A DNA stretch of 11,017 nt from an uncultured beta proteobacterium (GCA_903932755.1 CAIZHL010000078.1:1-11017), one strand, 5' to 3'. Counted from the stretch's first letter, positions 1-6,451 are shown. Translations and numbers: made by a program. The notes: generated by a model from the sequence alone, not told the origin.

Positions 1-2251
1 CTTGTTCACCGCCATGCAGAAAGGCGGCGATTACGGCGACGACACCATCGCCTGGTTTAACGGCGGCCTGTTCGCCACCATCGCCGTGCCGCCGCTGGAA
101 CGCGCCGACCTCGCCGCCCTGCAGCGCGCCGCCGACATGGACTGGCGCAACATCGACCCCTCGATCTTCGGCACCCTGTTCGAGCGCGGCCTGAATCCGG
201 CCAAGCGTTCGCAACTCGGCGCGCACTACACCGACCCGGCCACCATCATGCGGCTGATCGATCCGGTCATCGTCCGCCCGCTCAGCGCCGAATGGCAGGC
301 GGCGAAAGCCGCCATCGCCGCGCTGCTGGCGAAATCGAAAAAGCAGAACGACAAGGCCTACAAGGACGCCGCCGCGCTGTTCCACACCCACCTCGAACGC
401 TTGCGCAACTACCGGGTGCTTGACGCCGCTTGCGGCAGCGGAAATTTTCTCTACCTTGCGCTCAAATCGCTAAAGGACCTGGAACGCCGCGCCAACACCG
501 AAGCCGAAGCGCTGGGCCTGCAACGCCAGGTCAGCATTGAAGTCTCGCCGGCCAATGTGCTCGGCATCGAACTTGACGCCTACGCGGCGGAACTCGCGCG
601 CGTCACGGTCTGGATCGGCGAGATTCAATGGATGCTGCGGAACGGCTATCCGGTTTCGGCGCAACCGATATTGCGGCCGCTGGACAGCATCGAGAATCGC
701 GACGCGCTGATTCGTTTCCACCCAACCACCGATTGGGATGGCATCGACGCCGACGGCAACGACATCCACGGCGAAATGGGTATCGGTATCGAGGCGGAAT
801 GGCCAGCCTGCGATGCGATAGTCGGCAATCCGCCCTTCCTGGGCGACAAGAAGATGCGCAACGAATTGGGCGACGGATACACCGAAGCGCTGCGCGAGTG
901 CTACAAGGGCCGCGTGCCGGGCGGGGCCGATCTCGTCACCTACTGGTTCGAGAAGGCGCGGGCGCAAATCGAGGCAGGCAATTGCACGGCGGCGGGTCTG
1001 GTTGCCACCAACTCGATCCGAGGCGGTGCCAATCGCAAGGTGCTGGATCGCATCGTTGAGAGCGGCGAAATTTTTGAGGCATGGGCGGACGAGAACTGGA
1101 TTAACGAAGGCGCGGCAGTGCGGGTGTCGCTGGTGTGTTTTTCTTCCTCAGGTGCGGTAGCGTCCAAATGGCTTGATGGCCAGGGCGTAGGCGGCATAAG
1201 TGCCGATTTGACCGGTACTGGCACGGGATGCGACCTGACCTTGGCCAAGAAGCTCCCTGAGAATTTGAACGTCTCGTTCGTAGGGGGTATGAAGAAGGGT
1301 TCATTCGATGTCGAAGGCGATGTAGTGCGCGAATGGCTTCTGCCGGCCGGAAACCCGAATGGCCGCCCCAATTCCGACGTACTGTTTCCTTGGGCAAATG
1401 GACTAGACATTACTCGTCGCCCATGTGACATGTGGATCGTCGATTTTGGCGTGAATCGTCCGCTTGCTGAGGCCGAGCTTTACGAGGCGCCTTTTGCTCA
1501 TATCTTGAGAAATGTAAAGCCGGCACGGGATTTGGTCAGAAATGAACTTGAAAAGTCACGCTGGTGGTTGCACGCACGGCCAGCTCCAGACTTGCGATTA
1601 GCTACGGCTGGATTGCCTCGATTTATTGCAACCGCGCGGGTGGCCAAGTATCGGCTCTTCGTTTGGTTGCGGCCGCCAATCGTCTGCGATGGGCAGGTCG
1701 TAGTGATCGCCCGCGCCGACGATACGACTTTCGGCATCCTGCATTCGCGTTTCCACGAACTCTGGTCGCTGCGGTTAGGCACCTCGCTCGAAGACCGTCC
1801 TCGCTACACGCCCACCACCACCTTCGAGACCTTTCCCTTTCCCGCCGGCATGACGCCGCGCGACACGGCGCCAGTGGGCGGCCAAGCGACGCCGCCGTGC
1901 ATGGCGCCGCATGTGACGGCGGCGAACATCGCCGCCGCTGCGCGTCGCCTCAACGAACTGCGCGAAAACTGGCTCAACCCGCCCGAGTGGGTGGAGCGCA
2001 TTCCCGAGATTGTCCCCGGCTACCCGGATCGCATCGTCGCCAAACCCGGCCACGAAGCCGAGCTGAAGAAACGCACCCTGACCAACCTCTACAACGCCCG
2101 CCCGGCCTGGCTCGACAACGCGCACCAGGCGCTCGATGCGGCGGTGGCCGCCGCCTATGGCTGGACCGACTACTCGCCCGCCATGCCCGATGAGGAAATC
2201 CTGCGCCGCCTCCTGGCGCTGAACCTGGAGCGCGCCGCTCGTGCCGAATGA
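1..2251 (+). CDS. MmeI-family class I SAM-dependent DNA (N6-adenine) methyltransferase, 5'-truncated by window edge
   Basis: The protein methylates adenine in a specific DNA site. It either protects the host from a linked nuclease activity or works as an orphan methylase. The first full codon is at base 2 and about 749 residues are visible. The TTG there is not the real start, because the family normally has some 250-300 further N-terminal residues. Visible parts in order: the conserved lead-in FNGGLF (about residue 20), the LGAHYTDP motif (about 73-80), SAM-binding motif I LDAACGSGNF (140-149), a long helical linker, and catalytic motif IV NPPF (276-279), typical of amino-methyltransferases. 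A specificity region follows from about 420 (GMKKGSFD). The C-terminal helices contain LTNLYNARPAWLDNAH, as in MmeI-like proteins. In MmeI the nuclease domain is N-terminal, so whether this is a restriction-modification fusion or only a methylase cannot be decided here. The specificity region is AT-richer than the rest. Confidence 0.9.
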   Translation, partial: LFTAMQKGGDYGDDTIAWFNGGLFATIAVPPLERADLAALQRAADMDWRNIDPSIFGTLFERGLNPAKRSQLGAHYTDPATIMRLIDPVIVRPLSAEWQAAKAAIAALLAKSKKQNDKAYKDAAALFHTHLERLRNYRVLDAACGSGNFLYLALKSLKDLERRANTEAEALGLQRQVSIEVSPANVLGIELDAYAAELARVTVWIGEIQWMLRNGYPVSAQPILRPLDSIENRDALIRFHPTTDWDGIDADGNDIHGEMGIGIEAEWPACDAIVGNPPFLGDKKMRNELGDGYTEALRECYKGRVPGGADLVTYWFEKARAQIEAGNCTAAGLVATNSIRGGANRKVLDRIVESGEIFEAWADENWINEGAAVRVSLVCFSSSGAVASKWLDGQGVGGISADLTGTGTGCDLTLAKKLPENLNVSFVGGMKKGSFDVEGDVVREWLLPAGNPNGRPNSDVLFPWANGLDITRRPCDMWIVDFGVNRPLAEAELYEAPFAHILRNVKPARDLVRNELEKSRWWLHARPAPDLRLATAGLPRFIATARVAKYRLFVWLRPPIVCDGQVVVIARADDTTFGILHSRFHELWSLRLGTSLEDRPRYTPTTTFETFPFPAGMTPRDTAPVGGQATPPCMAPHVTAANIAAAARRLNELRENWLNPPEWVERIPEIVPGYPDRIVAKPGHEAELKKRTLTNLYNARPAWLDNAHQALDAAVAAAYGWTDYSPAMPDEEILRRLLALNLERAARAE

Positions 2252-2353
2252 GAAGGTCCATGACCATCGCCGAACAGATTTCCCATATCGGCAGCAGCAG
2301 CCGACAAGCGGCACGCTAGATGGCTTTTCCGGCTTATCCGTGCCTATTCATGC

Positions 2354-2382
2354 TTGACGTTATGCACGGCGGACGTTAATAT
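2354..2382 (+). promoter_or_regulatory. Sigma70-like promoter of the higBA operon
   Basis: A TTGACG -35 box (2354-2359) is followed by exactly 17 bp and a TAATAT -10 box (2377-2382). Both are close to consensus and the spacing is ideal. The expected start point, about 7 bp past the -10 box, falls on the ATG of higB at 2389, so the transcript would be leaderless or nearly so. A heptamer, GACGTTA, occurs at 2356-2362 and again at 2372-2378. The first copy overlaps the -35 box and the second overlaps the -10 box. HigA proteins repress their own promoters, so these repeats are candidate operator half-sites. That last point is inference. Confidence 0.7.
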
Positions 2383-2388
2383 CACTCC

Positions 2389-2670
2389 ATGCCGATCAAG
2401 AGTTTCAAATGCAAAGACACTCACGCGCTATTTCTTGGTCAGCGAGTTCGCCGCTGGGTAAATATCGAGCGGCCTGCGTTACGCAAGCTTGAGCAACTGG
2501 ACTGGTCCATGGTGTTGGAAGATTTGCGTGTTCCCCCGGGCAATCAACTGGAGGCATTGAAGGGAAAGCGCAAGGGCCAATACAGCATTCGCATCAACGA
2601 TCAATGGCGCGTGTGCTTCGTGTGGACTGTGGAAGGCCCGAAAAACGTGGAAATCGTCGATTACCACTGA
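2389..2670 (+). CDS. higB: HigB-family type II toxin (RelE/ParE-superfamily mRNA interferase)
   Basis: This 93-residue protein matches the HigB family along its whole length. Family members bind the ribosome and cut mRNA during translation, and HigA neutralises them. Recognisable stretches are the N-terminal IKSFKCKDT (3-11), NIERPALRKL (25-34), LRVPPGNQLEALKG (46-59) and the C-terminal core YSIRINDQWRVCF (65-77) ending in VEIVDYH. The last part carries the conserved basic and aromatic residues of the toxin fold. Length is normal and the frame is intact, so the toxin looks functional. The toxin gene comes before the antitoxin gene, the usual order for higBA and the reverse of most other toxin-antitoxin pairs. 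No Shine-Dalgarno sequence is seen before the ATG at 2389, in line with the promoter lying directly upstream. Local GC is about 50%, below the methyltransferase ends. Confidence 0.93.
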   Translation: MPIKSFKCKDTHALFLGQRVRRWVNIERPALRKLEQLDWSMVLEDLRVPPGNQLEALKGKRKGQYSIRINDQWRVCFVWTVEGPKNVEIVDYH

Positions 2671-2675
2671 AGGAG
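2671..2675 (+). promoter_or_regulatory. Ribosome binding site that sets the higA start
   Basis: AGGAG directly follows the higB stop codon (2668-2670) and lies 7 nt before ATG 2683. This favours ATG 2683 over the in-frame TTG at 2677, which would be only 1 nt from the site. It also means higA has its own strong ribosome site while the upstream toxin has none, which would favour antitoxin excess. Confidence 0.75.
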
Positions 2676-2682
2676 TTTGAAG

Positions 2683-2982
2683 ATGCGTACTGTTCCCCCT
2701 GTTTCTCCCGGCGAAATGCTTGATGAAGAGTTCCTGAAGCCGCTTGGCCTGACAAAATACCGCCTGGCCAAGGACATCGGCGTACCCCCGCAACGAATCG
2801 GGGATATCGTGGCGGGCAAGAGGGCCATCACCGCCGACACGGACCTGCGGCTGTGCCGGTACTTCGGACTCAGCGATGGATGGTGGCTTCGCGGGCAGGC
2901 CAACTATGACACCGCGATTGCGCGCGACAGCATGGGCGAAGTCCTCTCACGCATTCCTCGTTGTCAATTGCTGGCCGCTTGA
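2683..2982 (+). CDS. higA: HigA-family antitoxin, XRE-type helix-turn-helix protein
   Basis: This 99-residue cytoplasmic protein binds and neutralises HigB and, as known for the family, represses the higBA promoter. The family signature is clear: the lead-in VSPGEMLDEEFLKPLGLT (7-24), a helix-turn-helix spanning about 23-50 with YRLAKDIGVPPQRIGDIVAGKR, then LRLCRYFGLSDGWWLRGQ (55-72) and the usual C-terminal tail with YDTAIARDSMGEVLSRI. The start at 2683 is chosen because AGGAG lies 7 nt upstream; a TTG two codons earlier is in frame but too close to the site. The gene follows higB with a 12-nt gap, so the two are surely cotranscribed. Length is typical. The last residues (RCQLLAA) do not belong to a recognised motif. 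Confidence 0.93.
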   Translation: MRTVPPVSPGEMLDEEFLKPLGLTKYRLAKDIGVPPQRIGDIVAGKRAITADTDLRLCRYFGLSDGWWLRGQANYDTAIARDSMGEVLSRIPRCQLLAA

Positions 2983-3127
2983 GGGTGGTGCATGCGGGAA
3001 TGCGGTCGAACCCATCATTCCGCGGGACATCACCGACAAAGCCTTGAATGATGTTCCACTGCGGCGACATCGTCCTGGCGCCGTCCCGCCACCGCCGACT
3101 TTTTCTGTCATGGCAGAATGGCGTCAA

Positions 3128-3145
3128 GTAGCACCGATGTGCTAC
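3128..3145 (+). promoter_or_regulatory. Inverted-repeat operator before the second toxin-antitoxin pair
   Basis: The sequence GTAGCAC-CGAT-GTGCTAC is a perfect 7-bp inverted repeat with a 4-bp spacer, centred about 43 bp before the antitoxin start. A possible -10 box, TACATT (3143-3148), overlaps its right arm. The matching -35 region (about TGGCGT, 3119-3124) is poor. Ribbon-helix-helix antitoxins usually bind short inverted repeats that overlap their own promoter, so this is a good candidate autoregulatory site. Binding is inferred; the symmetry is seen directly. Confidence 0.65.
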
Positions 3146-3178
3146 ATTGAGCGGGTGTTGAAAAACCTGGAGAAAACG

Positions 3179-3463
3179 ATGTCTACAACAACCATACGCA
3201 TGCCCGAAGACTTGAAGGTCCGCGTCGCAGCGGCGGCGAAACGTTCCGACACAAGCACGCACGGATTCATTCTCGAGGCCATTGCGGAAAAGACGGCGCA
3301 GGAGGAATTGCGCGCCGATTTCGATTCGGTTGCAGAGGATCGCTATGCCAATATCCTTGCCTCGGGAAAGACGATTCCATGGCAGGAAATGCGTGGCTAT
3401 CTGGAAGATCGACTTGCCGGCAAAGCCGTCAAGCGCCCGGCAGCGAGAAAATTGGCGCGCTGA
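3179..3463 (+). CDS. Ribbon-helix-helix (CopG/ParD-like) type II antitoxin
   Basis: This 94-residue protein should bind DNA as a dimer through its N-terminal ribbon-helix-helix and neutralise the toxin encoded just downstream. The fold is visible as a short beta-strand (TTTIRMPED, 3-11), helix A (LKVRVAAAAKRSD, 12-24) and helix B (THGFILEAIAEKTAQEE, 27-43). A toxin-binding tail follows, with ADFDSVAEDRYANILASGKTIPW and a lysine/arginine-rich end. The start at 3179 is supported by GGAGA at 3169-3173, with 5 nt between the site and the ATG, and by the family N-terminus. The same frame stays open back to 2876 but that stretch overlaps higA and shows no family features. The stop (3461-3463) is 2 nt from the toxin ATG, so translation is probably coupled. 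The exact subfamily name cannot be fixed from sequence alone. Confidence 0.88.
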   Translation: MSTTTIRMPEDLKVRVAAAAKRSDTSTHGFILEAIAEKTAQEELRADFDSVAEDRYANILASGKTIPWQEMRGYLEDRLAGKAVKRPAARKLAR

Positions 3464-3465
3464 CC

Positions 3466-3777
3466 ATGTCAGGAATCGAATTGGCAGCGGAGGTCGGGGA
3501 GGATTTCGATCGTATCCTCGATCACCTTGCCAAGTATCAGGTTGAAAATCCCGGGCTGCGCATCCGGGAGATCATCGAGGCGCTCAACGTGTTGGAGCAC
3601 AACCCTCTGATTGGCCGTCCCGTCAATAACGACAAGCGCGAGCTGGTGATCGGGCGTCGCTCGCACGGCTATGTAGCGCTATACCGCTACGTTGCCAGAA
3701 TCGATACCGTTTTTGTCCTTGCCGTGCGTAGCCAACGCGAAGCAGGCTATGCGGAGCGAGGTGGCCAACGGCCATGA
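3466..3777 (+). CDS. RelE/ParE-family type II toxin
   Basis: This 103-residue protein has the RelE/ParE fold pattern. The N-terminal helix pair (AAEVGEDFDRILDHLAKY, 7-24) is followed by IREIIEALNVLEHNPLIGRPV (33-53) and then the beta-sheet core REL-VIGRRSHGYVALYRYV (58-76). It ends in DTVFVLAVRSQREAGY (80-95), the conserved closing strand of ParE-like toxins. ParE members poison DNA gyrase and RelE members cut mRNA. The lack of an obvious RelE catalytic set and the overall pattern lean towards ParE-like, but the target is not settled. The start at 3466 lies 2 nt after the antitoxin stop, where toxin genes of this type commonly begin. An open frame back to 3379 overlaps the antitoxin and is not supported. 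Antitoxin-then-toxin order is opposite to the neighbouring higBA. Confidence 0.88.
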   Translation: MSGIELAAEVGEDFDRILDHLAKYQVENPGLRIREIIEALNVLEHNPLIGRPVNNDKRELVIGRRSHGYVALYRYVARIDTVFVLAVRSQREAGYAERGGQRP

Positions 3778-3865
3778 AGGACAGCCGCAATTTTCCGTGT
3801 ACCGATGGCGGCGCTGGCAGGGTGAGCAGGGTGTCGGCGCCGTGTCGCCGGCGCCAGCGCTCTGC

Positions 3866-3885
3866 GTCCCTGCGGGAACTTTTTT
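3866..3885 (+). terminator. Possible intrinsic terminator of the toxin-antitoxin transcript
   Basis: A compact hairpin, TCCC (3867-3870), TGC loop, GGGA (3874-3877), is followed after two bases by six Ts (3880-3885). G3866 and C3879 can extend the stem with one bulged A. It lies 89 bp past the toxin stop and just before the converging mscS stop. The stem is short, so efficiency is uncertain. A larger imperfect structure (GCGCTGGC at 3811-3818 with GCCAGCGC at 3853-3860) lies upstream and may add to it. Confidence 0.4.
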
Positions 3886-3903
3886 ACACCCGCACCGCGG
3901 CGC

Positions 3904-4713
3904 TTACGCCACCTGCTTGAACTGGTGCAGCGCGGAGGGCGCCGGCCAGCCGGCTTCCTTGCAGACGCGCACGATGGCCTCGTTGGTGTCGAAGTAGACC
4001 TGCCAGTAGTGGTCGGTGTGGGTGTAGGGGCGCACGGCGATCTGCGGGCCTTCGAGCTTGATGTCGAGCAGGTTGACCTCGGGCGGCATCGTCTGCGAGA
4101 CATTGGGTATCAGCGCCACGGCGGCCTTGAAGCGGGTGATGGCTTCCAGCGGGTCGACGCCGTTGGCCAGCTGTGCCACGCGTTCCACGCGGCGCACCGG
4201 CAGTACCGAAAAATTCTGGATGGTGTCGGCGAATACCTTGCCGTTGCCGACGATGGTGCTGACGTTGTCGGGGGTGATGATGACGGTGCCGAACAGCCCG
4301 AGTTCGTGCACGGTGCCGACGATGCCGCCGATGCTGACGAAATCGCCGACCTTGAAGGGGCGCAGCACCAGCATGAAGGCGCCGGCGGCGAAGTTGCCGA
4401 GCAGCCCGCTCCAGGCCGCGCCGATCGCCAGGCCGGCGCCGGCCAGCAGGGCGGCGAAGGAGGTGGTCTGGATGCCCATGTAGCCCATGATGCCGAGCAC
4501 CAGGGCGATGTTCAGCGCGATGGCGATGATCGAGCCGAGGTATTTGGTCAGCGTCGGGTCGACGTTGTTGCGGCCCATCGCCGCCTGCATGAGCCCGATC
4601 ACCCAGCCGATCAGCCAGCGGCCGACGACCCAGAAGGCGAGCGCGGCCAGTATCTTTATCGCCAGTTCGGTGGCGGTGGTGCTGAGGAAGGTCTGTATGG
4701 TCTGCACGTCCAT
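3904..4713 (-). CDS. Small-conductance mechanosensitive channel, MscS family
   Basis: This inner-membrane channel of 269 residues should open under membrane tension and release solutes on osmotic downshock. Three membrane segments are visible: about 18-41, about 60-80 and about 84-116. The third is the pore-lining helix with the small-residue pattern AGAGLAIGAAWSGLLGNFAAG (91-111). The beta domain follows with RPFKVGDFVSIGGIVGTV (118-135), GNGKVFADTIQNFS (156-169) and PVRRVER. A C-terminal alpha/beta cytosolic domain comes last. Length is close to the 286 residues of E. coli MscS. The family's usual PNG before the last beta-strand is GNG here. The ATG at 4713 has AAGGAG (4722-4727 on the opposite strand) 8 nt upstream. 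The gene lies 83 bp downstream of the kinase gene on the same strand, so cotranscription is possible. It converges on the toxin gene. Confidence 0.93.
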   Translation of the reverse strand: MDVQTIQTFLSTTATELAIKILAALAFWVVGRWLIGWVIGLMQAAMGRNNVDPTLTKYLGSIIAIALNIALVLGIMGYMGIQTTSFAALLAGAGLAIGAAWSGLLGNFAAGAFMLVLRPFKVGDFVSIGGIVGTVHELGLFGTVIITPDNVSTIVGNGKVFADTIQNFSVLPVRRVERVAQLANGVDPLEAITRFKAAVALIPNVSQTMPPEVNLLDIKLEGPQIAVRPYTHTDHYWQVYFDTNEAIVRVCKEAGWPAPSALHQFKQVA

Positions 4714-4796
4714 GCTCGAAGCTCCTTTCGAAGGTTGGGGATGATGCTGGTTTTTTTTTGGCTACGGCGGATTCTACAGACGGCGCCGCAAGGGCG

Positions 4797-6359
4797 TCAG
4801 CGCGGCATTTGGGTGCTTTGTTGCGGGCGCCGGGATTCGGGTCCTGCCCCGGACGGGTCTTGCAGTTGGCTCGGGCGCGCGCCAGGGCGTGCGGGCCGGC
4901 AGATCGGCAGGCCTTCCGCCGAGCTCACGCAGGTGGCGTCGATGAGCTGGTTGCGCGGGCCGACGACGCGGCAGGGGGTGCCGATGGCCATGCCTTCGCA
5001 GGCGGCCAGCGCCGCGCGGCGGATGTTGGGCAGGCGTTCGTCGTCGGCGACCGCCGTCGCGACCGGCTCGCGGCGTTCGGCGGATGGTGGCGCCGCCATC
5101 TTTTCGCCTTCAGCAGCAGGAGTGCGTGACGCGGGTTCGGTCACGATGGCCGGCACGGGTTGCGGCGGCGGCTTTGCCGGCTTCCGCAGCAGATGCAGCG
5201 TGGCGAACAGCGCTGCGGCGAGAATCAGCAGGCTGAGGAAGGGATGGGCGATCATCGCCTGCCCGATGCGCGCCGCCAGCCCCGTTTCGGCTTCGTCCTC
5301 GATGCGTGGGCCGGGGCGAGGCCGCGGCGGCGAGGTCGCGGGACGGTTCGGGCTCCCGGCGGCGGGGGCGGCTTTGGGGGCGGCGGATGGCTCGCCACGC
5401 GGAGGGGCCGATGCCGCCGCCTCGGTGCCGGCCGCGTCGGCGACAAGCTGCTTGCGCCATTCGGCAATGCTCTGCGGGCGCCGGGTTTCATCGATGCTCA
5501 AGGCCAGATCGATGGCCTGGAGGAACTTCGGCCCGAAGCGGCCTTCGCCGGAGAAGGTGGCGGGGATGATCGGGTCCTGTTTTATCCGGTGCAGCGATAT
5601 GGGCGGAACCGATCCGGAAACGATGCGGTAGAGCACCCCGGCGAGCGCGTAGATGTCGGTCCACGGGCCCTGGTTGCCCTCGCGCGAATACTGTTCGGGC
5701 GGGCCGTAGCCGTGGCTGAGGACGACGGTCAGCGCGTCGCTGGCGCTCGGCGCTCGCGCGGCGCCGAAATCGATCAGTACCGGACTGTCGTCCTTCCCCC
5801 GCAGCACGATGTTGGCCGGCTTGATGTCGCGGTGCAGGAAGCCGGCGGCATGGACCGATTCCATGCCGGCCAGCAGGGGCATCATCAGTGCGAACACGGC
5901 CGGCTGGTCCCAGCGCGCCGGCCCGCCGGCCAGCGCCGACTCCAGGCTTTGCCCCTCTTCGTATTCCATCACCATGTAGCAGGTGCCGTTGTCCTCGAAA
6001 TAGCGAAACACCCGCACGATGTTCGGGTGGCTGAAGCGCGCCAGGGTCTGCGCCTCGCGCATGAAGCGGTCCTTGCCCCACGCATATTCGGCCTGCGCTT
6101 TTTCCGAATTCAGCGCCACGGCGCCTGTGAGGGGATTGCGCACCGCCACGCTGGCGGGGAAGAACTCCTTGATCGCCACCTTGAGATCCAGGTTGCCGTC
6201 CGTTGCCAGGTAGGTGATGCCGAAGCTTCCCATGCCGAGCACGGACTGGAGTCGGTACTCCTTCAACAGGGTTCCCGGCGGCAAGGCCTGGGACAGGGTC
6301 TGCGGCAGTTCGCCAGCCATGGCAAGGATCCGGTGGATGTCCTGAAGGGTGACGGACAA
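4797..6359 (-). CDS. Transmembrane Ser/Thr protein kinase with a Cys-containing C-terminal domain
   Basis: This 520-residue membrane-bound Hanks-type kinase has all core motifs. These are the Gly loop GMGSFG (42-47), ATP-binding VAIK with Lys64, likely helix-C Glu102, catalytic HRDIKPAN (176-183, Asp178), DFG (197-199) and PPE (220-222). It is thus probably active. After the kinase domain (to about 308) come a Pro/Ala-rich linker (315-352), one hydrophobic segment (about 373-391) and a second Pro-rich stretch. A C-terminal region, predicted to be outside the cytoplasm, has four cysteines (454, 463, 477, 487), enough for two disulfides. The long frame starts with TTG at 6359 without a clear ribosome site. 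ATG at 6320 (residue 14) is an alternative with only a weak site, so the start is uncertain. The gene lies 92 bp after the oxidoreductase gene and 83 bp before mscS, all on one strand. The substrate is unknown. Confidence 0.9.
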   Translation of the reverse strand: MSVTLQDIHRILAMAGELPQTLSQALPPGTLLKEYRLQSVLGMGSFGITYLATDGNLDLKVAIKEFFPASVAVRNPLTGAVALNSEKAQAEYAWGKDRFMREAQTLARFSHPNIVRVFRYFEDNGTCYMVMEYEEGQSLESALAGGPARWDQPAVFALMMPLLAGMESVHAAGFLHRDIKPANIVLRGKDDSPVLIDFGAARAPSASDALTVVLSHGYGPPEQYSREGNQGPWTDIYALAGVLYRIVSGSVPPISLHRIKQDPIIPATFSGEGRFGPKFLQAIDLALSIDETRRPQSIAEWRKQLVADAAGTEAAASAPPRGEPSAAPKAAPAAGSPNRPATSPPRPRPGPRIEDEAETGLAARIGQAMIAHPFLSLLILAAALFATLHLLRKPAKPPPQPVPAIVTEPASRTPAAEGEKMAAPPSAERREPVATAVADDERLPNIRRAALAACEGMAIGTPCRVVGPRNQLIDATCVSSAEGLPICRPARPGARPSQLQDPSGAGPESRRPQQSTQMPR

Positions 6360-6451
6360 TGGTAACGCAAAGGGCCGGCCGCGCCTTGCGCCGGAAAACC
6401 CGGCCGGTGTCGCAAAGCGCTGGCGCCCCGCAGCGCGGCGCGTGCAGGAGA

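Noticed and set aside
2994..3023. Bulged hairpin (GGAATG/CATTCC core) after higA as a terminator
   Set aside because: The loop is long (13 nt), the stem is interrupted and there is no T-run next to it.
2876..3178. N-terminal extension of the ribbon-helix-helix antitoxin frame
   Set aside because: It overlaps higA, passes through the operator and lacks family features. The ATG at 3179 has a good ribosome site and gives a normal-length antitoxin.
3379..3465. N-terminal extension of the ParE/RelE-like toxin frame
   Set aside because: It overlaps the antitoxin in another frame. The ATG at 3466, 2 nt after the antitoxin stop, gives the normal toxin length.
3925..5631. Open frame of 568 codons on the + strand across mscS and the kinase 3' end
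   Set aside because: It is in codon register with mscS, and it crosses two well-supported opposite genes and their spacer. The translation is low-complexity and Gly/Ala/Arg-rich with no family signature.
5160..6365. Open frame of 401 codons on the + strand opposite the kinase
   Set aside because: It is in codon register with the kinase gene and has the same rare-stop explanation. The sense strand carries every kinase motif.
6390..6404. Hairpin GCCGG-AAAAC-CCGGC between the oxidoreductase and kinase genes as a terminator
   Set aside because: The stem is only 5 bp and no T-run follows it on the - strand, so cotranscription into the kinase gene remains possible.
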